In this document: positions 6,810 through 12,994 of the stretch, in pieces
Layout: each line of letters starts with the position of its first letter
Numbering within the stretch: position 1 is the first letter of the stretch
Origin: an uncultured Acidobacteriota bacterium
GTDB lineage: Bacteria; Acidobacteriota; Vicinamibacteria; Vicinamibacterales; UBA8438
Assembly: GCA_937888665.1 (NCBI GenBank)
Contig: CALBET010000049.1
Coordinates: forward strand, 1-12,994
DNA: 12,994 nt
Direction of reading: 5' to 3'
Program-made: the position numbers and the translations under genes
Notes under the pieces: generated by a model
What the model saw: only the letters and a program-made list of their open reading frames with translations
What the model was told of the DNA's origin: nothing
The model's database searches: none

Positions 6810-8258
6810 ACCTCAAACGACTCGACGCCGACACGATAGCGTCGACCCTTCGGACGTTGAACCGCGATCGGTGCGACCCACCTCTGCCCGACGGCGAGCG
6901 AGCGGACATCATCAAGCAGGTCACCACACAACCCCGTCGGCCCGATTTCGACCGCCACACGCGATCCGCCCTGCCGACACCGCCATGGCCGGAACCGCTA
7001 TCCGACGCCGCGTATCACGGCCCCATCGGCCAGTTGGTTCAGTTAATTAATGGAACCGCACACCGAAGCTGCACGGCGTTCGCCCGAAAAGGGACGGCAT
7101 GGGCGGCGGTGCGGCGGGTCTATGAGCAGGTTGACCGCGTCTGGGCATTCGGCGACCCCGACCAGCCAAATATGAAACCCCGTGTGGCGACTGGACTCAG
7201 TTCGGGCGAAGGGGTCATCCACGCGGTGCGCGACCCCCATCAGACGCACGGCCAAAACTGGCGACACGGAGGTCGCAGACGAGGGCGTCCGCGATAAGCG
7301 CCTACTCGTTGTCGCCACCGAGTTCGGCGCAGTGTTGAAGGTACTGAAACGAGAGGGGAACATCCTGAGTCCCGTCCTACGAGATGGGTGGGACGCGGTG
7401 TCTGTCCTGGGCACCCTCACCAAACACAACGGCGAAACGGCAACGGGTGCCCACATATCGCTCGTCGGGCACATTACCCGCGCCGAGTTGCACTTCTCCC
7501 GTGCCGATATGGGCGGTGGACTCGCCAACCGATTCCTCTATTGCTGCGCTCGACGGTCAAAGAGCCTGCCGGAAGGTGGGCGGATGCGAGACGTTGACGT
7601 GGCTCCGCTCGCTCGACAACTTCAGCAGGCCGCTGTCGCCGTACGTGAGGGCGCACCGCGCGAAATGAGGCGCGACGAGGCCGCACGGGCGCTGTGGATC
7701 GAGCAGTATGACCAGTTCCCCGAGCCGCCCGGTGCGCTGGGCGACGCGGTGACACGGGCGGCGCCGCATGTGGTTCGGCTGTCCATGCTGTATGCGGTTG
7801 CCGACCAGTCATCCACGGTGCGAGTGGAGCACCTCCGGGCGGCGCTCGAGGTGTGGCGCTATTGTTTCGAGTCCGCTCGACATCTCTTCGGCGACGGGAC
7901 CGGCCATGACCTGGCCGACCAGATACGTGACCAACTTCGCCACGCCGGACGGTCCAGGGTCGCCAGAACCGAAATTTCGAACGCCGGGTCGGGGAACCGC
8001 AGCGCCGACGAGATCACCCGAGCCCTGGAACTCCTCGAGAGCTACCACATGGCTCGGAAGGAGACTGACTCCTCGAAGCCGGGGCGCCCGACCGATTACT
8101 GGTCCGCCACCGAGGACTCCCAAACCTACGAAATAAACGAATTGAGTCCCGAAGAGGACGATGACGCCGGCACTAATTCGTTTAATTCGTCGGTTCTCGG
8201 CGGTGCGAGAATTTCTCCCCTGGGTTGCCGAACACTAAGGGAAGGACGAACCTTTTAG
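6545..8258 (+). pseudogene. Prim-Pol tail / PriCT-1 / DUF3987 replication protein, decayed
   Basis: The first frame (6545 to about 7238) opens with DSADMASADPARVLRVPGTR, the end of a Prim-Pol domain, then a PriCT-1 region (GGRNDTLYELGRGLNL, CDPPLPDGE) and the start of DUF3987 (PLSDAAYHGPIGQLVQLI). Next, some 45-55 residues usual before ARKGTAW, including the ATPase P-loop region, are missing; the scar is near 7043-7080. After LSSGEGVIHAVRDP the frame shifts: an extra C in the C5 run 7234-7238 moves the rest (RDKRLLVVATEF, ATGAHISLVGHIT, GGGLANRFLY, a winged-helix-like end) to a second frame ending TAG 8258. The N-terminal primase catalytic domain is also gone. It was probably the replication protein of the element that carried the integrase. 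Confidence 0.82.
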
Positions 8259-8271
8259 GTGTGAGTCGAAA

Positions 8272-8553
8272 CTATTTAGCCTCGATGCAGCTCTTTTCTT
8301 TGAGAATCTCGATGTAGCGCTCTTTGCTGACCGTGCACTTGTGGGCGCCGCGAAAGTCTGCCTCGGAGAGCTTCATCTGTTGCCGAATGAAGTGCGCGAT
8401 TTTGCCGGAAATATCTCCCCGGCCCAGAGAGCGCTTCGTATAGATGACCTTCTGACCATCGTATTCAAGCCAGGCGAGTTTGTCCCTTGCGTCCTTCGTC
8501 GTAAACCCGAACTTGTCCCAAATACGGTCGACGTCCCGCGTTTTCAGTGACAA
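8272..8553 (-). CDS. HicA/YcfA-like protein, candidate toxin
   Basis: 93 residues. No ATG is available; TTG at 8553 follows the upstream stop by three bases and has GAGG nine bases before it, so translation is coupled. The fold pattern matches HicA-like mRNA interferases: helix RDVDRIWDKFGF (6-17), strand YDGQKVIYTKRSL (31-43), helix GKIAHFIRQQMKLSEADF (50-67) and the closing helix ERYIEILKEK (78-87). The His of the usual S-H-G motif is Leu here (RSLGRG, 42-47), and the early DHxxF-type His is also absent, so RNase activity is doubtful unless H54 serves. It is the last gene of a minus-strand three-gene cassette. The fold call is moderate; toxicity is inference. Confidence 0.6.
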   Translation of the reverse strand: MSLKTRDVDRIWDKFGFTTKDARDKLAWLEYDGQKVIYTKRSLGRGDISGKIAHFIRQQMKLSEADFRGAHKCTVSKERYIEILKEKSCIEAK

Positions 8554-8556
8554 ATC

Positions 8557-8994
8557 CTAGCGCCTCATACTCTCCAAAAAATCAAGCTTGGACTGCAGGT
8601 GGCGCGGGAGAGTCGCTTCGTCCCTGAGAGTCCCATACAGCTCCACAATTGCGGCCCGCAGAGCGTCGAGCGCCTCGAAATCGGTTTCGCCTTCTTCGAT
8701 CAATTCGAGGTCGTAGCTCATGGCCGTGACAAGCCCGTCGGACTCGGAGACGACCACATGCAGCGGTAGGTTCAGTCGAAGGGCATCACTTCCCAAGTCC
8801 GAGATAGGGACGGTGCGGTCACGGGCGGCGTTCGGAGCATATGCGCTACGAACCCCTGCCATCTCAGGCAACGACAGGGCAGCCCCGTCGGTATCAGTGA
8901 TCCCGGTGTCAGCGTCTCGACCGGAAAAAGGCATATCTTCCCCAGTGACAGTATCGCTCCTGAAAAGTATCACCCGCGCTCCGCTTGCTGCCAC
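8557..8994 (-). CDS. Candidate partner (HicB-like) of the HicA-like protein
   Basis: 145 residues from GTG 8994, chosen because GGAAGGGG lies five bases upstream; a GTG at 9009 would add five residues. The C-terminal half looks like an antitoxin-type alpha/beta unit: LPLHVVVSESDGLVTAMSYD (strands), an acidic turn LIEEGETDFEALDAL, then helices AAIVELYGTL and LQSKLDFLESMRR. This is the order seen in HicB/UPF0150-like partners. The N-terminal 70 residues are low in recognisable features and rich in Asp, Gly and Ala. It starts 22 bases after the preceding stop and ends three bases before the HicA-like start, as an antitoxin-before-toxin pair would. I do not recognise the family with certainty; the partner role is inferred from position and shape. 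Confidence 0.55.
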   Translation of the reverse strand: MAASGARVILFRSDTVTGEDMPFSGRDADTGITDTDGAALSLPEMAGVRSAYAPNAARDRTVPISDLGSDALRLNLPLHVVVSESDGLVTAMSYDLELIEEGETDFEALDALRAAIVELYGTLRDEATLPRHLQSKLDFLESMRR

Positions 8995-9016
8995 TGTCAC
9001 CCCTTCCACGGACGGA

Positions 9017-9688
9017 CTACTGCTGAATCACTTGATGCAGACGATGTTTGAGCCACGTCAGATTCTCGTTCCCGAACACGTCGAGATCCAGGCTATCCAC
9101 TGGCTGTTTCTTCCTCGACGTGAAATCCGTGTCCATCAAGACGCCCGTCAACTTTCGATCCTGTCGTATCAGCACGTCTGCTACCCCGATTTCCAGCCTC
9201 AGCGACCGGTCCGTGAGATGGGCTCGCAGCACTACCCCGTCGTTGGATGGCGTGCCGCCGAGGTCGGCGACTGAAGACCAAACTCGCTGGGCCTGTAGCC
9301 AGTCTTCCGCCTCCTTCTTGTCTTCGGATTTAAGCAGATACCAGAGTCGATGCCCCACTCCGGCGACGTGACCAACACCGAGTCCCAGAGCACTCAACCG
9401 CCAGAATTCCTCAGCACTCTCCAGGAACTTCCTGGGAGAGACGCCCGACTGCTGCTCAATTAGAACCCTGTCCCAGAAGAATCGCGCCCCAAGGATCGGG
9501 CACGAATCACTCCCGACGAAATTGAATCCCTTGGCATCGAGCCCCGCGCAGGTGACCCCGTTGACCCTGGTTTCCAGTGTCTCGATGAGTTTCCCACAGT
9601 CATCCCAGTATTTATGCGCCCTCGGAAACCGGACCTCAACTATGGACCTGACGGCCAGAAAATCGCGGAAATCCTTGGGGGTTTTCAT
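9017..9688 (-). CDS. Unrecognised 223-residue protein, first gene of the cassette
   Basis: ATG 9688 opens MKTPKDFRDFLAVRSIVEVR; the frame stays open 88 codons further up, but that part is Arg/Gly/Ser-rich and unlike protein. No strong Shine-Dalgarno is visible. The body is a soluble alpha/beta protein with no signal peptide or membrane span: SIVEVRFPR near the start, a helix-rich middle (84-137), then strands GVVLRAHLT, SLRLEIGVADVL, GVLMDTDF, and a final helix LTWLKHRLHQVI (210-221). The SIVEVRF start and the late D-x-D plus C-terminal helix faintly recall TIGR04255-type proteins, but this is weak. It ends 22 bases before the next gene, so the three genes probably form one transcript. Possible roles are a third toxin-antitoxin partner or a phage sensor; neither is shown. 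Confidence 0.6.
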   Translation of the reverse strand: MKTPKDFRDFLAVRSIVEVRFPRAHKYWDDCGKLIETLETRVNGVTCAGLDAKGFNFVGSDSCPILGARFFWDRVLIEQQSGVSPRKFLESAEEFWRLSALGLGVGHVAGVGHRLWYLLKSEDKKEAEDWLQAQRVWSSVADLGGTPSNDGVVLRAHLTDRSLRLEIGVADVLIRQDRKLTGVLMDTDFTSRKKQPVDSLDLDVFGNENLTWLKHRLHQVIQQ

Positions 9689-9770
9689 CTGAGCCGTACT
9701 CGTTCGGTGGCAACTCCAACCCGGCTGGTTCGTTCGGGCCTGCCCGATTGGCCACCACAGCATACGGCGT

Positions 9771-9785
9771 TGCCGACCATCGGCA
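9771..9785. promoter_or_regulatory. Perfect inverted repeat upstream of the three-gene cassette
   Basis: TGCCGA (9771-9776), CCA, TCGGCA (9780-9785). The arms are perfect, and it lies 83 bases upstream of the ATG at 9688. The rest of 9689-9964 (276 bases) holds no gene I can support and no clear -35/-10 pair. It may be an operator for the cassette, as toxin-antitoxin operons usually carry one. Confidence 0.3.
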
Positions 9786-9964
9786 CATCCTAACCGGAGA
9801 ATCTGATTTGATCCACCTCGTGTCCGGGCGCCCGTGGTTCGCGCTGCCCCCGGGCCGAAACCGAGCGAGGGTGGCTGAGACAGTCGACGCACCCGTAATC
9901 CACGAGGCGCCGTGAAAAGATGGCCTATGCAACCCGTCTCAAAGCCGATCACGCGATGCCGTGG

Positions 9965-10261
9965 TCACTCCCGATCGTCCGTCTCTGGGCGGTAGCGCCC
10001 GCCGAAGGTTACGCGAAGCGGCTCGTCAGCGTCTCCGCTGATCCTGTGCTGGTTGATCGGCTTGCCGTAGCCGTACTGGTAGGCGAGGGTCTCAAAGTGC
10101 GGAGCTGTGCCCTCGATAATGCGCCGCGCTGCTGCTTCGCGGTATTCGTCGCTTTCGAGCACACTCCGGCACCACTCTTTGACCTCGAACGTCGCCTTGT
10201 TGGGCTGGCCCTTGCGCCGGCCGAACCCGTTCGGCTTGAGGTCACCCTTCCTGAAAGGCAT
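9965..10261 (-). CDS. Phage-type small protein (DUF5681 / small-terminase-like)
   Basis: 98 residues from ATG 10261, with no clear Shine-Dalgarno. The opening MPFRKGDLKPNGFGRRKGQP followed by NKAT is the basic G-R-x-K-G-x-x-N-K-A-T start of DUF5681-like and small-terminase-like phage proteins. Then come a helix EVKEWCRSVLESDEYREAAA, the typical APHFETLAYQYGYGKP (53-68) and a short strand DEPLRVTF. Such proteins are encoded by prophages and integrative elements and are thought to bind DNA at packaging or regulatory sites. Here it stands alone, 276 bases upstream of the cassette and divergent from the lipoprotein-like gene, with no large terminase nearby, so it may be a relic. The family resemblance is good; the function is uncertain. 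Confidence 0.65.
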   Translation of the reverse strand: MPFRKGDLKPNGFGRRKGQPNKATFEVKEWCRSVLESDEYREAAARRIIEGTAPHFETLAYQYGYGKPINQHRISGDADEPLRVTFGGRYRPETDDRE

Positions 10262-10344
10262 GCTGCGTGAGTGCTATTGTGGCATGACACCATTCGGATG
10301 CGGGCTTGATCGGCGATCTGACCGTCCAGGGAAAAGGGACATCC

Positions 10345-10880
10345 ATGAGACGCCTCGTCTTTGCGGTCGTACTCTCCATGGCGTGTACGCCGGCGCCAGA
10401 GCCCGAGAAGCCTGCCGCGCCCCCGGAGGTCGCGGCAGCACCGACGGCCCGCCAAGCCCGCGCCCCGCGCCCTGTCGCGCCGCCGCAGATCATCCAACGC
10501 AGCGCCGCTGAGATCGAGAGCCCAACTCCATGGATCTCGACCGTCAGCGTGGGGCCGATGTCTTCGAGGCCGCTGTCGTCAGCCTTAGCGCCCAAGCGGA
10601 TGAGGCCGATGCCATCTGGACTCGATACGAAGAGGCGTGCAGAGGGCAGAGCACTGGCGGATCAGTGAGGCGCGGCAGACGCGGATGGATCATCAGCCAG
10701 GTCTTCATCGATAACGAGACAACACCGGAGTGCCTCGGGTGGCGCTCTGACATAGAGCGGCTGTCGATCGCCGTCCAGCGGGGCCTCCACCAAGCTGATG
10801 AGAACGCCCGCCGATCGGGCGTGTTCCCAGGCACGCGGCGACAGATACGCTCACGGTATGGGCTCAACTGGGCGCAATGA
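10345..10880 (+). pseudogene. Lipoprotein-like gene split by a frameshift
   Basis: ATG 10345 has AAAGGGA five bases before it and begins MRRLVFAVVLSMACTPAPEP, a lipoprotein-style signal with Cys14 and a Pro/Ala-rich linker, up to IIQRSAAEIES (about 10518). The protein then appears to continue in another frame from about 10521: MDLDRQRGADVFEAAVVSLS, a helix with DAIWTRYEEAC, a segment TPECLGW, and an end RRSGVFPGTRRQIRSRYGLN before TGA 10880. That second frame has a stop at 10509, so the change must fall between 10511 and 10529. Two Cys in the second part could form a disulfide in the periplasm. Alternatively the second part may start on its own at ATG 10530. No known family is assigned; joining the two parts is inference from their complementary protein-like halves. 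Confidence 0.5.
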
Positions 10881-10983
10881 TGTCATGAGCCACCAGGCGC
10901 GGTATTAATGTGGGAATAAAAGTGGGATAGACTGCGAATGCAAGACATTAAAGCTTTTTTTTCAGTCAATTAACTAAATTGAA
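10881..10983. other. AT-rich junction between island and tRNA-Ser
   Basis: This stretch is markedly richer in A and T than its surroundings and ends exactly at the encoded CCA of tRNA-Ser. It contains AAAGC followed by T8 (10955-10962) and a short weak dyad CAATT (10967-10971) / AATTG (10977-10981). There is no gene. The T run has no GC stem before it on the plus strand and lies on the wrong side of the dyad for the minus strand, so I do not call a terminator. Its place beside a tRNA 3' end fits an integration junction. Confidence 0.4.
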
Positions 10984-11073
10984 TGGCGGAGAGAGTGGGA
11001 TTCGAACCCACGGTAGAGTTACCCCTACACACGCTTTCCAAGCGTGCTCATTCAACCGCTCTGACATCTCTCC
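10984..11073 (-). tRNA. tRNA-Ser(GGA)
   Basis: 90 bases including an encoded CCA (reverse strand of 10984-10986). The acceptor arm is GGAGAGA / TCTCTCC with discriminator G. The anticodon stem CACGC / GCGTG encloses loop TTGGAAA, with anticodon GGA at 11037-11039 on the reverse strand. The T arm carries GGGTTCGAATCCC, and the long variable arm is the class II type expected for serine. All arms pair, so it looks functional even though mobile-element debris lies on its 3' side. tRNA-Ser 3' ends are common targets of P4-type integrases. Confidence 0.96.
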
Positions 11074-11181
11074 GCAAGGTGCCCCGGTCGGGGCCGATAT
11101 CGAGGACTGAGCGGCCTCGGGCGCATTTTACCACGCGGTCTCGCCGGCGCGGCTGCCGTCCCTGGGCGGGCGACCACTCGC

Positions 11182-11210
11182 TTGATCGGTCCCCGACCGG
11201 GCGATAGACT
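11182..11210 (+). promoter_or_regulatory. Probable promoter of the SRP RNA gene
   Basis: TTGATC (11182-11187) and TAGACT (11205-11210) are 17 bases apart, pointing to a start near 11217, some 45 bases before the first paired bases of the SRP RNA. The transcript may therefore be trimmed at its 5' end, or may read on into dnaX. Seen in sequence; activity inferred. Confidence 0.45.
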
Positions 11211-11263
11211 GGGGAACCTCCGATTGGGGATCGTGTGATCGGGGGGGCGCCGTCCGCCAGTGT

Positions 11264-11399
11264 GGTGACGGGTCGCAGCGCGGCCCGGACCCTGTGCAAT
11301 CTCAGCCTATGAACCGCGTCAGGGCCGGAAGGCAGCAGCGCTAAGTAGTCACTGACATGTGCCGCAGGTTCTTCCGGGTCGCGACTGAGACCCGCCACC
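11264..11399 (+). ncRNA. ffs: Signal recognition particle RNA (bacterial small type)
   Basis: The invariant apical hairpin of domain IV is present: GTCAGGGCCGGAAGGCAGCA from 11318, with the GGAA tetraloop and the AGCAGC internal loop that binds Ffh. A long rod encloses it: GCGGCCCGGA (11280-11289) pairs with TCCGGGTCGC (11373-11382), and outside that GGTGACGGGTC (11264-11274) pairs with GACCCGCCACC (11389-11399) with one mismatch. No Alu-domain sequence was noticed. SRP RNA binds Ffh to target nascent membrane proteins. Its position just before dnaX is a common bacterial arrangement. Ends are set from pairing and may be off by several bases. Confidence 0.9.
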
Positions 11400-11432
11400 G
11401 CCTCGTCCCGACACACCGATCGCCGGACCCCA

Positions 11433-12994
11433 ATGGCCTACCAGGTAATTGCTCGAAAGTGGCGCCCCCAGCGATTCGATGACGTCATTGGGCAGCGGGG
11501 CGTCACGCAGACGCTGCGCAACGCCATCGAGCATGACCGCCTGGCGCAGGCGTTTGTGTTCGCCGGGCCGCGTGGGGTGGGCAAGACGACCACCGCACGT
11601 ATTCTGGCGCGTGCGCTGAACTGCGTCAGCGGACCCACCGCTGATCCGTGCGGTGCGTGCGATGCCTGCCTCGAGATTGCCGAGGGGCGCGACATCGACG
11701 TGCTCGAGATCGACGCGGCCACGCACACGCAGGTCGACAACATCCGGGAAGTGATCATTGCCGGCCTGTCGATTCAGCCGGTCCGTGACCGCTACAAGGT
11801 GTTCATCATCGACGAGGTGCATCAGCTGTCGGCCAGTTCGTTCAACGCCCTGCTGAAGTCTGTCGAGGAGCCACCGGCGCACGTCGTCTTCATCATGGCG
11901 ACCACGCTGCTCGACAAGATCCCGGACACCATTCTGTCGCGCTCGCAGGTGTTCGAGTTTCGCACCATCGGCACCGCGGCGATTACTGAACAGTTGCGCA
12001 CGATCGCCGATGCCGAGGGCGTGACGATTGACGCGGCCGCGTTGGCGTTGATTGCGCGGGCGGCGGACGGCAGCATGCGCGACGCGCAAAGCGCCCTCGA
12101 CCAGGTGATAGCGTTCGCGGGCGAGTCGGTGACCGTTGATGCGGCGGCGTCGGTACTGGGGCTGGTGGGGCGCGACACGGTGTTCGACGTTGCGGAAACG
12201 GTGGCCGACGAGACGGCGCCGCGGGTGTTCGAGCTGGCCGGTCGGTTCGTCGAGTCTGGCTACGACCTGCGTGGGGTGTGCCGGGAGCTGTCTCGGTTGG
12301 TGCGCGACCTGCTCGTGTTGAAGGTGGACCCCGGCCGGCTGACCGACCCGGAGATTGCTGCCGACTCGGAGCGCGAGCGCCTGCAAGCGCTGTCGATGCG
12401 GTTTTCGCGTGAGGACTTGCTGCGCGGGTTCGATGTGTTGTCGCGCGCCGAGTTCGAGATCAGAAGCGCCGCGCAGCCGCGCTACCACTTCGAGATGGCG
12501 ATGCTGCGCTGGATGCACTTGCGCAAGCTGGTGCCGCTCGCGGAACTGGTCGACGGGCTCGAGCAACGGCCGGCCCCCGTCCCGGCCCGTGCCGTCACGA
12601 AGGCGTCGCCCGCCGCCGCCTCATCCCCGGACGCGCCAGTGGCGCGCACCGCTTCGGTCCCCGCGGCGGCGCCTCCGGCCGTGCGAACGCGGCCCAAGGC
12701 CAAGCCTGCCCCTGCCACCGAGTCGGCTAAACCGGCTGTGCCGTTGACCGGCGACCCGAAAGGGGCGTTCCTCGGTGAACTGAAACGGACGAAGAAATTC
12801 TTCTACGGTACCGTGGTCGCTCAGGCGCGACAGATCGACGTCGACGGGGCGAAGATTACCTTCACATTCTCGGAGGCGCAGCGGACGTTGGCCGAGCAGG
12901 TGGGGACCAGCCGTCCCTGGCTCGAGGCACTGGCCGCCAAGACCATCGGCCGGAAGATGGCGATCGCGGTAAGTCACGGGTCCGGTTCGGCCCC
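11433..12994 (+). CDS. dnaX: DNA polymerase III subunit tau/gamma (3' end cut by window)
   Basis: 520 codons are visible from ATG 11433, which starts MAYQVIARKWRPQRFDDVIG, the standard DnaX opening. The AAA+ clamp-loader motifs are in order: Walker A GPRGVGKT (45-52), a zinc module with C64, C73, C76 and C79, Walker B IIDEVH (125-130), and sensor/arginine-finger SRS (169-171; Ser where Cys is usual in SRC). A collar domain runs to about 375, followed by an Ala/Pro-rich tau linker (380-440) and the beginning of a C-terminal tau domain. DnaX is the ATPase core of the clamp loader and links the polymerases at the fork. No slippery A-rich frameshift site like that of E. coli is seen. There is no obvious Shine-Dalgarno. 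The gene follows the SRP RNA by 33 bases. Confidence 0.96.
   Translation, partial: MAYQVIARKWRPQRFDDVIGQRGVTQTLRNAIEHDRLAQAFVFAGPRGVGKTTTARILARALNCVSGPTADPCGACDACLEIAEGRDIDVLEIDAATHTQVDNIREVIIAGLSIQPVRDRYKVFIIDEVHQLSASSFNALLKSVEEPPAHVVFIMATTLLDKIPDTILSRSQVFEFRTIGTAAITEQLRTIADAEGVTIDAAALALIARAADGSMRDAQSALDQVIAFAGESVTVDAAASVLGLVGRDTVFDVAETVADETAPRVFELAGRFVESGYDLRGVCRELSRLVRDLLVLKVDPGRLTDPEIAADSERERLQALSMRFSREDLLRGFDVLSRAEFEIRSAAQPRYHFEMAMLRWMHLRKLVPLAELVDGLEQRPAPVPARAVTKASPAAASSPDAPVARTASVPAAAPPAVRTRPKAKPAPATESAKPAVPLTGDPKGAFLGELKRTKKFFYGTVVAQARQIDVDGAKITFTFSEAQRTLAEQVGTSRPWLEALAAKTIGRKMAIAVSHGSGSA

Noticed and set aside
9689..9952. N-terminal extension (88 codons) of the 223-residue cassette protein
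   Set aside because: Arg/Gly/Ser-rich with no structure-like pattern; ATG 9688 gives a normal protein start.
10921..10928. AGTGGGAT repeated in the tRNA-Ser gene at 10994-11001
   Set aside because: Eight bases only; too short for an att core.
11081..11094. GCCCC-GGTC-GGGGC hairpin just before the tRNA-Ser 5' end
   Set aside because: No T tract, and upstream of the tRNA on its strand; no function can be supported.
11125..11130. TAAAAT on the minus strand as -10 box for tRNA-Ser
   Set aside because: No -35 match at 16-18 bases upstream, so not listed as a promoter.
11349..12566. Long minus-strand open frame of 405 codons, rich in Arg, His and Gln
   Set aside because: It lies fully antisense to dnaX, whose motifs are unmistakable, and matches the mirror composition of a GC-rich gene.
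1..12994. CRISPR array or tandem repeats
   Set aside because: No regularly spaced direct repeats were seen anywhere in the window.

Overview
The window is a GC-rich bacterial chromosome segment. The SRP RNA gene directly before dnaX, a tRNA-Ser(GGA), and an exported HpcH/HpaI aldolase-like protein would fit an Acidobacteriota (Vicinamibacteria-like) genome. That placement is inference from gene style, not from a search.

Layout. Position 1-756 (minus) is the start of an exported HpcH/HpaI aldolase-family protein that runs off the left edge. Positions 1006-1093 hold a promoter-like pair (TTGATT-17-TATTAT) followed by two inverted repeats. These lead into a tight plus-strand cluster: a DUF2442 protein (1112-1543), a 34-codon micro-ORF overlapping it by ATGA, and a 936-residue fusion (1619-4429). 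The fusion joins a TOTE-type archaeo-eukaryotic primase domain, an SF2 DECH-box helicase and a DUF559/Vsr-like nuclease. This is the most system-like part of the window. A convergent minus-strand gene (4520-5347) encodes a signal-peptide protein with a PI3K/FAM20/HipA-like kinase core.

From 5389 to 8258 the DNA is a graveyard of mobile-element genes: an IstB-like tail, the C-terminal catalytic half of a tyrosine integrase with a one-base frameshift, a zinc-ribbon protein cut at its 3' side, and a Prim-Pol/PriCT/DUF3987 replication protein. The last has lost its N-terminus, lost an internal block, and gained a frameshift in a C5 run. Next comes a minus-strand three-gene cassette (9688-8272): an unrecognised 223-residue protein, a HicB-like partner candidate and a HicA/YcfA-like protein. 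A phage-type small protein (9965-10261) and a frameshifted lipoprotein-like gene (10345-10880) follow.

The right end is core genome: tRNA-Ser(GGA) on the minus strand, then SRP RNA and dnaX on the plus strand, dnaX running off the window. The simplest reading is an accessory island, largely decayed, lying against the 3' end of tRNA-Ser, with at least two cargo modules still looking intact: the DUF2442/TOTE cluster and the HicA-like cassette. No convincing second copy of the tRNA 3' end was found, so the island's left border is unresolved.

The repeated one-base frameshifts (about 5884, 7234-7238 and 10511-10529) could be real decay or assembly error. The genes flanking them are also truncated or deleted, which favours decay for the integrase and the Prim-Pol gene.
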